Shown: in pieces, positions 43,579 to 52,191 of the stretch
Layout of the letters: each line of letters starts with the position of its first letter
Numbering within the stretch: position 1 is the stretch's first letter
Assembly: GCA_016292785.1 (NCBI GenBank)
Contig: JAEDFL010000003.1
Location: forward strand, 30,664-94,663
Direction of reading: 5' to 3'
From: Clostridiaceae bacterium
GTDB lineage: Bacteria > Bacillota > Clostridia > Oscillospirales > Acutalibacteraceae
Length of the DNA: 64,000 nt
The notes under the pieces: model-generated
The model's input: the letters and a program-made list of their open reading frames with translations, nothing else
Told to the model about the DNA's origin: nothing
Databases searched by the model: none
Made by a program: the position numbers and the translations under genes

Positions 43579-45039
43579 ATGCTTTTAAGTAATATTCTGA
43601 ACGGTATTGAATATCAGTGTGATAATTTTATTGATTTTGATATTAAGGATGTTACATACAATTCAAATAATGCCGGTGAGGGAAAGTGTTTCGTCTGTCT
43701 TGTCGGAACGGTTTCGGACGGACACAGCTATGCTCTTGACGCATATAGCAAAGGCTGCAGGTGTATTTTCACTCAGAGAAAGCTCGAATTGCCGAGCGAC
43801 TGCGTGCAAATCGTCACTCCTGACACCCGCTGTACTCTTGCGGCTGTTTCTTCGAATTTTTTCGGAAATCCGTGTGACAGTCTTACGATTATCGGAATTA
43901 CGGGAACAAAGGGTAAGACGACTACCGCCCACCTTATTAAAACTTTGATTGAAGCGTGCGGAGAGAATTGCGGTTTGATCGGAACGTTAGGCGCAATGTT
44001 TGGAGATACCGTTATTGATACGCTGAACACCACTCCGGAAAGCTATGAGCTTCATAAGATTTTCAGACGTATGGTAGATGCAGGATGCAGATTCTGCGTT
44101 ATGGAGGCTTCCTCGCTCGGACTGAAAATGCACCGCACCGACGCTATAAAATTTAATGCAGGAGTTTTCACAAATCTTTCTCCCGATCATATAGGTACAG
44201 TTGAGCACCCCACATTTGAGGACTATGCTCAAAGCAAAAAGCTCCTGTTCAAATATTGCAGTCATGCGATTGTCAATGCCGACGATCCTTCGTCCGAATA
44301 TATGCTGGAGGGCTTTGACGGCGAAAGGGTAACTTTCGGTCTTTCAAATGCCGATTTTACTGCCGAGAACGTCACTCAGTTCCGGAGCAAGGATTTTTTC
44401 GGAATTACCTTTGACTGTATCTCAAAAGATGAAACAATTCATATTGAAGTCCCTGTTCCCGGTTATTTCAATGTTTATAATGTTCTTGCCGCCGTTGCCG
44501 TTTGCAAAATGTTCGGCTTTGATATAAAGAATCACGTTGACAGTCTCAGAGATTTCAAGGTGATCGGCAGGACGGAGATCGTCCGGGTAAACGACGACTA
44601 TGATGTTATTATAGATTTTGCACACAACGGACTGAGTATGCACAGTCTTTTATCCACGCTTAAAACATATCCGCACAACAGGCTCATAGTTCTTTACGGA
44701 GCAATAGGCGAAAAAAATCAGATACGCCGAAGTGAGCTTGGTACTGTTACAGGAAAGGAAGCGGATCTGTCCATACTGACCTCCGAGGATCCCGGCAAGG
44801 AGGATCCTGTCAGAATTGCCGAGGAAATTGCCGGTTATATCAGACAGGTCGGAGGAAAATATATTATTATCGAAGACAGAAAAGAAGCGATTCGTTACGC
44901 TCTTTCTCATCTTGAAAAAGGCGATATACTTGTTCTTGCAGGTAAGGGAAACGAAAACTTTATGAAAACAAAGAACGGAAAGGTTCCCTATTCCGAGCAT
45001 GAAGAAGTTCAAAAATACATTGACAGTATATCAAAGTAA
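43579..45039 (+). CDS. MurE-like Mur ligase with divergent substrate-binding motifs
   Basis: A 486-residue three-domain Mur ligase. ATP loop GITGTKGKTTTAHLIK, UDP-MurNAc-peptide region NTTPES.ELH, carbamylated-Lys segment SPDHIGTVEHPTFEDYAQSKK and C-terminal ligase domain are all present. The amino-acid selectivity loop reads TSEDPGKEDP where DAP-adding MurE has DNPR, the GGDRD segment is replaced by YGAIGEKNQ, and GKGHE by GKGNE. So it is a Mur ligase of the MurE branch, but meso-DAP specificity is doubtful; it may add another residue or be an accessory ligase. It lies between the U32 and PBP genes in an envelope cluster. Confidence 0.85.
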   Translation: MLLSNILNGIEYQCDNFIDFDIKDVTYNSNNAGEGKCFVCLVGTVSDGHSYALDAYSKGCRCIFTQRKLELPSDCVQIVTPDTRCTLAAVSSNFFGNPCDSLTIIGITGTKGKTTTAHLIKTLIEACGENCGLIGTLGAMFGDTVIDTLNTTPESYELHKIFRRMVDAGCRFCVMEASSLGLKMHRTDAIKFNAGVFTNLSPDHIGTVEHPTFEDYAQSKKLLFKYCSHAIVNADDPSSEYMLEGFDGERVTFGLSNADFTAENVTQFRSKDFFGITFDCISKDETIHIEVPVPGYFNVYNVLAAVAVCKMFGFDIKNHVDSLRDFKVIGRTEIVRVNDDYDVIIDFAHNGLSMHSLLSTLKTYPHNRLIVLYGAIGEKNQIRRSELGTVTGKEADLSILTSEDPGKEDPVRIAEEIAGYIRQVGGKYIIIEDRKEAIRYALSHLEKGDILVLAGKGNENFMKTKNGKVPYSEHEEVQKYIDSISK

Positions 45040-45079
45040 AAATAATTCTTTTTCAGTTTAAATTCAAGGAGGTAATTAT

Positions 45080-47326
45080 ATGCCGCAAAAAGGATCAGGC
45101 GCAGCAAAAAAGAAAAAAAGAAACCGACTGAATAATTTATCAAACGCAGGCGCTTTCTTTATTTCGTTGCTCGCTATCTTCGGCTTTACTCTCATAATCT
45201 GCGTCGGCTACGTTTTTATCAACGCAGTCACGGTTGTTGCAGGCGATCCGGTAATCAATCTTGAGAGCGCAAGGAACAACCAGAATCAGACATCCTTCCT
45301 CTATGCCGAGGATTCTTCCGGAAAACAGATAGAGGTTTTGCGTCTGCACGGAGAGGAAAACCGTATATGGGTTGACTTTGACAAGATCCCGAAGCAGATG
45401 AAGGACGCTTTTATTGCCCTTGAGGATAAGAGATTTCAGAATCACCACGGCGTTGACTGGATCAGAACGATCGGCGTTTTTATCAAACAGAACGATCAGG
45501 GCGGCTCAACAATTACTCAGCAGCTCGTTAAAAACGTTACGGGTAACAATCAGGTGACCTATGTCCGTAAGTTCAATGAGATTCTTTCCGCCCTCAACCT
45601 TGAAAAGAATTTTACCAAGGACGAGATTCTTGAGGCTTATCTTAACACGATCTATCTCGGACAAGGCTGTTACGGCGTTGAAACTGCGGCGGAAACCTAT
45701 TTCGGAAAATCGGTTGATGAGCTGAACGTTTCCGAGTGTGCCGTTATTGCCTCTATCACTCAGATGCCCTATTCCTATGATCCTATCAACAATCCCGAGG
45801 ACAACAGGACAAGACAGCTCTACTGTCTCGGCGAAATGCTCGATCAGGGTAAGATCACAAAAGAGGAATATGAGGAAGCCGTCAACTTTGACCTGATTTT
45901 TACTACCGATGACGACTATGTTCCGAGTGAGGCTGAGCTTGAAAGACGGGAGAATGAGAAGAACGCAAAAGCTTCCTCCGAGTTCCAGAGCTTTTATGTT
46001 GACTTTGTTATAGACGATGTTATCGACAGACTTCAGAGCGACCTCGGATATTCCTACAATGAAGCCCGTGACGCTATCTACGGCGGCGGACTCAGGATAT
46101 ATACTGCGGTTGATCTTGATGTTCAGAAAACTACCGAGGATATTTATGTCAACAGAAAGGGCTTTGAGGATAAGAAAAATGCCCAGTCTGCAATTACCAT
46201 AATGGACTACAAGGGCAGAGTTGTTGCTATCGTCGGTCAGGCAGGCGTTAAGGAGGGTAACCGAGTTCTCAACAGAGCAAGCTCATCTCCGAGATCGCCC
46301 GGATCTTCTATCAAGCCGCTTACCTCTTACAGTCCGGCTATTGAGCTTAATGAAATCACATGGTCATCATATCTTCTCGATTCGTCGGTTTCTTACGGCG
46401 GCTGGAGAACACGAAACGCTTCGGGCGACTACGGTTCGGGCGCTAACGTTACGGTTCAGAACGCTCTTGCAAGATCCCTGAACACCATTCCTGCAAGAAT
46501 TATCATCAATATGATCGGTATCGACACCGCATATGATTACCTTGTAAATAAATATCATATCACAACCACCGTTGAGGAATCCGATAAGAGTGCGGCTCCG
46601 ATGTCAATCGGATCAATGACCTACGGCACGACCTCGCTTGAAATGACTGCGGCCTATGCGGCGTTCGGAAACGGCGGATACTATTACAAGCCGTATTCGT
46701 TCTATTACATTGAGGACGCTAACGGTAAAATCCTTATTGATAACAGAAATAATAAGGGTGAACAGGTTATTTCAACGGGTACAGCCGAGGTTATGAGACA
46801 TCTGCTTATGACGGTAACCACCAGCTATTACGGCACAGGCTCAAGCTATAAGACAAGCGGATTTGATACCTTTGCAAAAACAGGTACTACCGATGATAAC
46901 AACGATAAGTGGTTTGTCGGCGGCACACCGTACTATGTTGCCGCAGTCTGGTACGGTTACGATATCCCCGAAAGCATATACACATGGGGCAATCCTGCCG
47001 GCGCGGTACACAAGACAGTATTCGATGCCATACATGAGGATCTTCCAGACAAGGAGTTTGAGGATCTTGACGGCGCTGTCGAAAAAACTTATTGTACCTA
47101 TACAGGAAAGCTTGCTTCCTCAAGCTGCTATTCGACGGCTACCGGCTGGTATAAGAAGGACAATGTTCCCGATTACTGCACAGGTCACTATTATTCTCCG
47201 TCTGATGATGACGAGGATAAAGATAGTGATAGCGAAGAAAAAACTACAAAAGCAGAAGCTCCTGCTACTTCCGCACCTGCCCAGGCTGATAACGATACGG
47301 ACGACGGCGCAGACACGGATGATTAA
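45080..47326 (+). CDS. Class A penicillin-binding protein (PBP1A type)
   Basis: A 748-residue bifunctional peptidoglycan synthase. An N-terminal basic tail and membrane helix (about 28-52) lead to the GT51 glycosyltransferase domain (LEDKRFQNHHGVDWIRT, catalytic Glu; GGSTITQQLVKN; YLNTIYLGQGCYGVETAA). The transpeptidase domain carries SPGSSIKPL (SxxK), a later SxN-like motif (SLN) and KTGTTDDNNDKWFVG. The C-terminus ends in a Asp/Glu/Ala/Thr-rich disordered tail. SD AAGGAGG. It closes the mltG-U32-MurE envelope group. Confidence 0.94.
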   Translation: MPQKGSGAAKKKKRNRLNNLSNAGAFFISLLAIFGFTLIICVGYVFINAVTVVAGDPVINLESARNNQNQTSFLYAEDSSGKQIEVLRLHGEENRIWVDFDKIPKQMKDAFIALEDKRFQNHHGVDWIRTIGVFIKQNDQGGSTITQQLVKNVTGNNQVTYVRKFNEILSALNLEKNFTKDEILEAYLNTIYLGQGCYGVETAAETYFGKSVDELNVSECAVIASITQMPYSYDPINNPEDNRTRQLYCLGEMLDQGKITKEEYEEAVNFDLIFTTDDDYVPSEAELERRENEKNAKASSEFQSFYVDFVIDDVIDRLQSDLGYSYNEARDAIYGGGLRIYTAVDLDVQKTTEDIYVNRKGFEDKKNAQSAITIMDYKGRVVAIVGQAGVKEGNRVLNRASSSPRSPGSSIKPLTSYSPAIELNEITWSSYLLDSSVSYGGWRTRNASGDYGSGANVTVQNALARSLNTIPARIIINMIGIDTAYDYLVNKYHITTTVEESDKSAAPMSIGSMTYGTTSLEMTAAYAAFGNGGYYYKPYSFYYIEDANGKILIDNRNNKGEQVISTGTAEVMRHLLMTVTTSYYGTGSSYKTSGFDTFAKTGTTDDNNDKWFVGGTPYYVAAVWYGYDIPESIYTWGNPAGAVHKTVFDAIHEDLPDKEFEDLDGAVEKTYCTYTGKLASSSCYSTATGWYKKDNVPDYCTGHYYSPSDDDEDKDSDSEEKTTKAEAPATSAPAQADNDTDDGADTDD

Positions 47327-47354
47327 AATAAGAAAATAATACGGAGGCGGTTGC

Positions 47355-47780
47355 ATGGTTATTATGTCTGTCGATTACGGTGATGCGAGGACGGGCATAG
47401 CGATATGCGACCGCCTTGAAAGTTTGGCTCATCCCGTTGAGGTCATCAAACAGAGCTATGAGCCAAAGGTTTTGGAAAGAATAAAAGAGCTTGTTGATAT
47501 CAACAAGCCGGAGCTGATAGTTGTCGGATATCCTAAAAATATGGATTCTACGGCAGGGGAGAGAGCGCAGAAATGCGAGTCTTTTGCCGAAAGGATTACT
47601 GCCAAAACGGGAGTTGAAACCGCACTTTGGGACGAGAGACTGACCACCGTTTCAGCTCATATGTATTTATCGGACAACAATGTCAGAGGAAAGAAAAGGA
47701 AGAATGTAGTTGACGCCGTTGCGGCTGTCATTATTTTGCAGGATTATCTTGATTACAGGAGAAACAAAAATGCAAAGTAA
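47355..47780 (+). CDS. ruvX: Putative Holliday junction resolvase / pre-16S rRNA nuclease YqgF
   Basis: A 141-residue RNase-H-fold nuclease: VDYGDARTGIA (first carboxylate), VGYPKNMDSTAGERAQ, WDERLTTVSAH (second) and DAVAAVIILQDYL (third). YqgF enzymes process the 5' end of 16S rRNA; resolvase activity is claimed for some homologues. Good SD (ACGGAGGCGG). The downstream vanZ start overlaps its stop. Confidence 0.93.
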   Translation: MVIMSVDYGDARTGIAICDRLESLAHPVEVIKQSYEPKVLERIKELVDINKPELIVVGYPKNMDSTAGERAQKCESFAERITAKTGVETALWDERLTTVSAHMYLSDNNVRGKKRKNVVDAVAAVIILQDYLDYRRNKNAK

Positions 47781-48603
47781 AACCTCCGAAGGCATAAAGC
47801 TTATATTATCCGAACTCTACGGAGCGGCGTTTATGATCTTCTCCGCCTATATCGGTATGCATTTTACAGGCAAGCTTGCTTTTCAGATCGCTTTAACATT
47901 TTTCGCTTCGCTGATATTTACCGTTGTTGCAGATTTATTAAAAATAAGAATTACCGTTCTTTCACATTCGGTTTGTATCTCTGCTACGTTCTGGGTGCTG
48001 TGCGCCGTTATCGGGCAGATGGTTTTGAAGAATACTTTTTTGATTTTTTACTCTGCGTGGGAATATATGTTTTACTACGACAGCATCGGTATGATATTCA
48101 TTGTAATGATTGTCGTTATTGCTTATCAGCGTTTTAAAGCTTTTTTCAAAAAAGACCGTTTTCTGACCGAACAGTACAAGAAATTTTATTCCGTTTCATC
48201 GGTTGCTTTCACCGCATTTTACATTGTCGTTCTGATCTATTGCTTTTTTATCTGCCGTATTCCGGGAGGAGAAAGGGTGGAGCCGAATCTCAGATTGTTT
48301 GAAGCCTTTAGATGGACTTTCCTTTCGGGATATCTCGATTACGAGCGAATGATTCTGTTTTTTGGAAACATTGCAATTTTCGTTCCGCTCGGCTATCTGC
48401 TGTTCCATAGCCTGAAAAAGGGAAAACGAAAAATCCTCCTTGTTCTGCTGCCTGTTTTTCTTAGCTCTGCCATCGAATTTTCACAGTATTATTTCGGAAT
48501 GGGACATCCCGACGTGGATGATGTTCTTTTGAATGTGATCGGCTTTTACATCGGAGCTTTACTGAAAATGCTTTTGGACAGGGCTTTTAAGCTTGAGGAA
48601 TAA
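47770..48603 (+). CDS. VanZ-family membrane protein
   Basis: A 277-residue membrane protein with about eight helices. The C-terminal part is a VanZ domain: NIAIFVPLGYLLFHSL, LLPVFLSSAIEFSQYYFGMGHPDVDDVLLNVIGFYIGALL. VanZ proteins affect teicoplanin and lipopeptide susceptibility by an unknown route. The N-terminal four-helix part is not part of the classic VanZ. ATG at 47770 was taken (GGAGAAAC upstream), within the last codons of ruvX; the open frame reaches back 20 codons further. Confidence 0.85.
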   Translation: MQSKTSEGIKLILSELYGAAFMIFSAYIGMHFTGKLAFQIALTFFASLIFTVVADLLKIRITVLSHSVCISATFWVLCAVIGQMVLKNTFLIFYSAWEYMFYYDSIGMIFIVMIVVIAYQRFKAFFKKDRFLTEQYKKFYSVSSVAFTAFYIVVLIYCFFICRIPGGERVEPNLRLFEAFRWTFLSGYLDYERMILFFGNIAIFVPLGYLLFHSLKKGKRKILLVLLPVFLSSAIEFSQYYFGMGHPDVDDVLLNVIGFYIGALLKMLLDRAFKLEE

Positions 48604-48963
48604 TCATTCCTTCTTTTTTGAAAACAAAAGCTCTTTTGCTCCTACGGCAATCAGCATAACTGCGAATATCGTTCTTAAAGTTTTGTCATCAAGTCTGTTC
48701 AGCAGAAGATATCCGAGTGCGACGCCGACCAGACCGTAGGCTATATAAACCAATGCCGCTTTTTTGTCTATAAGTTTGTTTTTGATGTGCATTACAACAG
48801 CAAGGGCGGCTGACGGAATGAAAAAAAGCAGATTTATCCCCTGAGATACGACCTGCGGCATATCCTTATACAAGGTGAGGTAAAGAATCAATATACCTCC
48901 GCCGCCGAAGCCCATTGCTCCGAGTATTCCCGATATAATTCCTGCGATAATATCAAGTATCAT
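48604..48963 (-). CDS. Half-size TSUP (TauE/SafE) membrane protein B
   Basis: A 119-residue, four-helix protein starting IIAGIISGILGAMGFGGGGILILYLTL, the TauE/SafE repeat signature. Normal TSUP exporters have about 250 residues and two such repeats in one chain. Here the second repeat is a separate chain encoded right next to it, with ATG overlapping the upstream stop by four bases. Sulfite, sulfonate or other organic anion transport is the family role. It meets vanZ tail-to-tail with no intergenic space. Confidence 0.87.
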   Translation of the reverse strand: MILDIIAGIISGILGAMGFGGGGILILYLTLYKDMPQVVSQGINLLFFIPSAALAVVMHIKNKLIDKKAALVYIAYGLVGVALGYLLLNRLDDKTLRTIFAVMLIAVGAKELLFSKKKE

Positions 48964-49310
48964 TTCATCAGCATCCTGATTCCTGCATAGATTATAAAAA
49001 TTGAAAAAACCTTGCTCAAAATATTTTTCGGGATCTTAGGAAGAAGCAAAGCTCCGATTATTGAGCCGACAAGTCCGGGTATAAGATAGATATAGCTGTC
49101 GCTGAGCCTGACCTGTCCTTTCAGAAGATAGCCTGCGGCGCTGATCACGGTCAGCGGCAGAATTACGGCTATTGCCGTTGCATGGGATTTTGTCTGATCC
49201 GTTCCTCTGAGCTTCAGAGCCTCAACGGCAACAATTCCTCCGCAAGAGCCTATCAGTATGTTTATTGCTCCTGTCAAAATTCCGAGAAGTACATTTACCG
49301 TTTTTTTCAT
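48960..49310 (-). CDS. Half-size TSUP (TauE/SafE) membrane protein A
   Basis: A 116-residue, four-helix protein with GILTGAINILIGSCGGIVAVEALKL, the equivalent first-repeat signature, and a charged loop before KSHATAIAVILPLTVISA. It overlaps the downstream half by four bases, so the two chains are made together and probably assemble as a heterodimer equal to one full TSUP exporter. Neither gene shows frameshift debris and each has its own start, so this is an arranged split rather than a broken gene. Confidence 0.87.
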   Translation of the reverse strand: MKKTVNVLLGILTGAINILIGSCGGIVAVEALKLRGTDQTKSHATAIAVILPLTVISAAGYLLKGQVRLSDSYIYLIPGLVGSIIGALLLPKIPKNILSKVFSIFIIYAGIRMLMK

Positions 49311-49354
49311 AGTCTTTTCACCGTCTGCATATTTTTTATGTATGGGGTGATTGT

Positions 49355-50071
49355 GTGAAGATGAAACGTTATCAAATAATTGCTGTCATTACAGCCTTTC
49401 TTATTATATTATCCGTAATGCTTTACTTTACATTCATGGCTAATTCTTCCTCAGATGTTGCTATGGCAAGGCCTGTTTCTCAGCAAACCGTTATTATTGA
49501 CGCAGGTCATGGCGGCGAGGACGGCGGAGCAGTAGGCATTGACGGAACTGTTGAAAAGAATATAAATCTTGATATTGCATTAAAGCTGCAAAAGCTTTTG
49601 ATTTTCTACGGATTTGACGTTGTTATGACAAGAACCCGTGATATAATGGTCTGTGACGACGGACTTGACTCTCTCAGAAAAAGAAAGGTTTCGGATATTC
49701 ACAACCGTTTTGCAATAATGCAAAAGTATCCCGACGCTGTTTTTATTAGCGTCCACCAGAATAAATTTTCCGATCCTGCTCAGCACGGAACACAGGTTTT
49801 TTATTCGGGCAATAACGAAAAAAGCAAGCTCCTTGCCGAAGCGATTCAGAACTCGGTGGCAACCGTTTTACAGTCTGACAACAGCAGGATTGTCAAAAAG
49901 TCGGGATCGGGGATTTACCTGCTTTATCATGCCGAACTGCCTGCCGTGTTGGTGGAGTGCGGATTTGTTTCAAACAGTGATGAGGTTAAGAAGCTTAAAG
50001 ATGAAAAATACAGAATGAAGCTTGCGATGCTTATCGCAGACGGACTTTTAAAATACTTAATGAATGGGTGA
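49355..50071 (+). CDS. cwlD: N-acetylmuramoyl-L-alanine amidase, CwlD type
   Basis: A 238-residue amidase_3 enzyme. A signal-anchor helix (about 5-27) precedes IDAGHGGEDGGAVG (first zinc His), a conserved Glu in VEKNINLDIALKLQ, SVHQNKFSDP (second His) and AVLVECGFVSNSDE (catalytic Glu). The length and plan match CwlD, which makes muramic-delta-lactam in spore cortex; consistent with spoIIID elsewhere in the window. GTG at 49355 (GGGGTGA upstream) or ATG at 49361 could start it. radA follows 4 nt later. Confidence 0.88.
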   Translation: MKMKRYQIIAVITAFLIILSVMLYFTFMANSSSDVAMARPVSQQTVIIDAGHGGEDGGAVGIDGTVEKNINLDIALKLQKLLIFYGFDVVMTRTRDIMVCDDGLDSLRKRKVSDIHNRFAIMQKYPDAVFISVHQNKFSDPAQHGTQVFYSGNNEKSKLLAEAIQNSVATVLQSDNSRIVKKSGSGIYLLYHAELPAVLVECGFVSNSDEVKKLKDEKYRMKLAMLIADGLLKYLMNG

Positions 50072-50075
50072 TTAA

Positions 50076-51449
50076 ATGGCACCGAAAGCCAAAACTTTAT
50101 ACGTTTGTTCCTCCTGCGGACATGAGAGCGCAAAGTGGTACGGCTGCTGCCCCGGATGCGGCGAATGGAATACAATGGACGAGGTTTTCAAAGCTCCGGA
50201 AAAAGCGAAAACCGCCTCAAAAAATTCATCGGGCGGCTTTTCTGCAAATGTTCAGATGATAAACGATATTACCTGTGACGGTGAGGTCAGACATAAAACC
50301 GGTCTTGAGGAACTGGACAGAGTGCTCGGCGGCGGTATTGTCAAGGGTTCTCTTGTCCTTCTCAGCGGTGATCCCGGAATAGGTAAATCAACTCTGCTTT
50401 TGCAGATCTGCCAGTACCTCGGTCAGACCTTGAAGATACTCTATGTTTCGGGCGAGGAATCGGCGCATCAGATCAAGCTCAGAGCGGACAGGCTCGGGGT
50501 AAACACCGAAAATCTTTTCGTTCTCTGTGAAACCGATGTTCAGATCGTCAGCGAACATATGCGAGCGGCAAAACCCGACCTTGTTATAATCGACTCCATT
50601 CAGACGATGAATTTACCTGAGCTTAATTCTTCGCTCGGAAGCGTCGCACAGGTCAGGGAATGCACGAACTGCCTTATGCAGACCTCAAAGAGCCTGAATA
50701 TACCGACGATTGTTGTCGGTCACGTCAATAAGGACGGCAATATTGCAGGTCCTAAGGTGCTTGAGCATATTGTTGACGCCGTGCTTTACTTCGAGGGAGA
50801 AAGGCATTTGTGCTACCGCATACTCAGGGCGGTTAAGAACAGGTACGGCTCCACCAATGAGATCGGTGTTTTTGAAATGAAGGATAACGGTCTTTCCGAG
50901 GTGGAGAATCCCTCCGAAATGATGATTTCGGGCAGACCAAAGAACACATCGGGCTCCTGTGTTGCGTGTCTGATGGAAGGCTCAAGACCAATTCTTGCCG
51001 AGGTGCAGGCACTTGTCAGCACGTCCGGTTACGGCAATCCGAGAAGAATGGCAAACGGTTTTGACTACAACAGACTGGCAATGCTTGCCGCCGTGCTTGA
51101 AAAACGGGCAGGCTATTTTATGAGCAACTGCGATATTTACATCAATGTTGTCGGCGGTCTGAGGCTCGATGAGCCTGCTTCGGATCTTTCCGTTGCGCTT
51201 GCGTTGATTTCAAGCCTGAAGGATGCTCCGATCCGTGATGATGTTATCGCATTCGGTGAGGTTGGTCTCGGCGGAGAGATACGCTCCGTTTCAAGCTGTG
51301 AACAGCGAATCAAGGAGTCTGCAAGGCTTGGCTTTAAAAGATGTATAGTTCCTTATCACAACTACAAAAATCTAAATGCGAAAATTAAGGATATTATTGA
51401 GATCATTCCTGCAAGAACAATCAGAGCCGCATTTGAGGCTTCAATATAA
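50076..51449 (+). CDS. radA: DNA repair protein RadA
   Basis: A 457-residue RecA-superfamily branch-migration helicase. N-terminal C4 zinc finger (CSSCGHESAKWYGCCPGCGEW), Walker A GDPGIGKSTLLLQ, the RadA motif KNRYG (usual KNRFG) and a C-terminal Lon-like domain (YINVVGGLRLDEPASDLSVALALISS). It processes recombination intermediates. It is coupled to cwlD by a 4-base gap and ends at a hairpin shared with rnhA. Confidence 0.95.
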   Translation: MAPKAKTLYVCSSCGHESAKWYGCCPGCGEWNTMDEVFKAPEKAKTASKNSSGGFSANVQMINDITCDGEVRHKTGLEELDRVLGGGIVKGSLVLLSGDPGIGKSTLLLQICQYLGQTLKILYVSGEESAHQIKLRADRLGVNTENLFVLCETDVQIVSEHMRAAKPDLVIIDSIQTMNLPELNSSLGSVAQVRECTNCLMQTSKSLNIPTIVVGHVNKDGNIAGPKVLEHIVDAVLYFEGERHLCYRILRAVKNRYGSTNEIGVFEMKDNGLSEVENPSEMMISGRPKNTSGSCVACLMEGSRPILAEVQALVSTSGYGNPRRMANGFDYNRLAMLAAVLEKRAGYFMSNCDIYINVVGGLRLDEPASDLSVALALISSLKDAPIRDDVIAFGEVGLGGEIRSVSSCEQRIKESARLGFKRCIVPYHNYKNLNAKIKDIIEIIPARTIRAAFEASI

Positions 51450-51454
51450 CTTCA

Positions 51455-51488
51455 AAGGACGAAAGTCGATTTCCCGGCTTCCGTCCTT
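51455..51488. terminator. Hairpin between convergent radA and rnhA
   Basis: Stem AAGGACG/CGTCCTT (51455-51461 with 51482-51488) continued by AAGTCG/CGGCTT after one mismatch. T runs are poor on both sides. Confidence 0.55.
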
Positions 51489-51500
51489 GTTGATTTGAAA

Positions 51501-51941
51501 TTATACTAATTTTTTCCATTCGCTGACAGCAAGAGCGTCACAGCGTTCGTTTTCGGGATGTGAGGCATGTCCTTTAACCCAGTTTATCGTGACCTTATGT
51601 TTGTCGTAAAGCGTCAGAAGCTCGTCCCAGAGGTCAGGATTAAGAGCAGGCTTGTTATCGCTTTTTTTCCAGCCCCTTGCTTTCCAGCCTTTTGCCCACC
51701 CCTTTGAAAGCCCGTCAGCAACGTATTTTGAGTCGGTCGTCAGAATAACCTCGCACGGCTCCTTGAGAAGCTTCAACGCTTCAATCACGCCCGTCAGCTC
51801 CATGCGGTTATTTGTGGTGTTTTTTTCTCCGCCGCTGATGACCTTTTCTGTTCCTTTATACCTGAGAATTGCGCCCCATCCTCCGGGGCCTGGATTTCCG
51901 GAGCAGGCTCCGTCCGTAAAAATTTCAACCTGTTTCATCAT
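51501..51941 (-). CDS. rnhA: Ribonuclease HI
   Basis: A 146-residue RNase H1 with all four catalytic carboxylates: Asp in [18 protein letters not shown], Glu in [12 protein letters not shown], Asp in LTTDSKYV and the C-terminal Asp in NERCDALA. It cuts the RNA of RNA-DNA hybrids in the cytoplasm. Stand-alone gene, with SD GAGGTGA upstream on the minus strand; convergent to radA. Confidence 0.96.
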   Translation of the reverse strand: MMKQVEIFTDGACSGNPGPGGWGAILRYKGTEKVISGGEKNTTNNRMELTGVIEALKLLKEPCEVILTTDSKYVADGLSKGWAKGWKARGWKKSDNKPALNPDLWDELLTLYDKHKVTINWVKGHASHPENERCDALAVSEWKKLV

Positions 51942-52061
51942 TTCACCTCATGCTTGTATTTTAGCATATGTGTTACGAAAAAACAACTGCTGATTACAAG
52001 CAGAAAATGTTTACGGATAAATATTGTTTCCAATAATTATATTATATGTCGGTATTTATCA

Positions 52062-52090
52062 TTGACTTTTGACCGAAAAAATAGTATGAT
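52062..52090 (+). promoter_or_regulatory. Promoter of the RNase J gene
   Basis: TTGACT (52062-52067), 17-bp spacer, TATGAT (52085-52090); about 95 nt of leader before the start codon. Confidence 0.7.
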
Positions 52091-52104
52091 TATTTAGTTA
52101 GATT

Positions 52105-52132
52105 GGGTAATTATGTTATTGTTGCCCGTTTT
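52105..52132 (+). other. Leader hairpin of the RNase J gene
   Basis: GGGTAA (52105-52110) pairs with TTGCCC (52122-52127), followed by GTTTTA. It could be an attenuator or an autoregulatory cleavage site; stability is modest. Confidence 0.35.
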
Positions 52133-52191
52133 ATATTGTCTTAAATACGGTTTACATATAAAAATTTTAAGAATAGGAGTAAATTAGTTTA

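Noticed and set aside
48604..49310. Half-size TSUP genes as a frameshifted single gene
   Set aside because: Each half has its own start and stop with a clean ATGA overlap and complete helices, so a pseudogene is not indicated.
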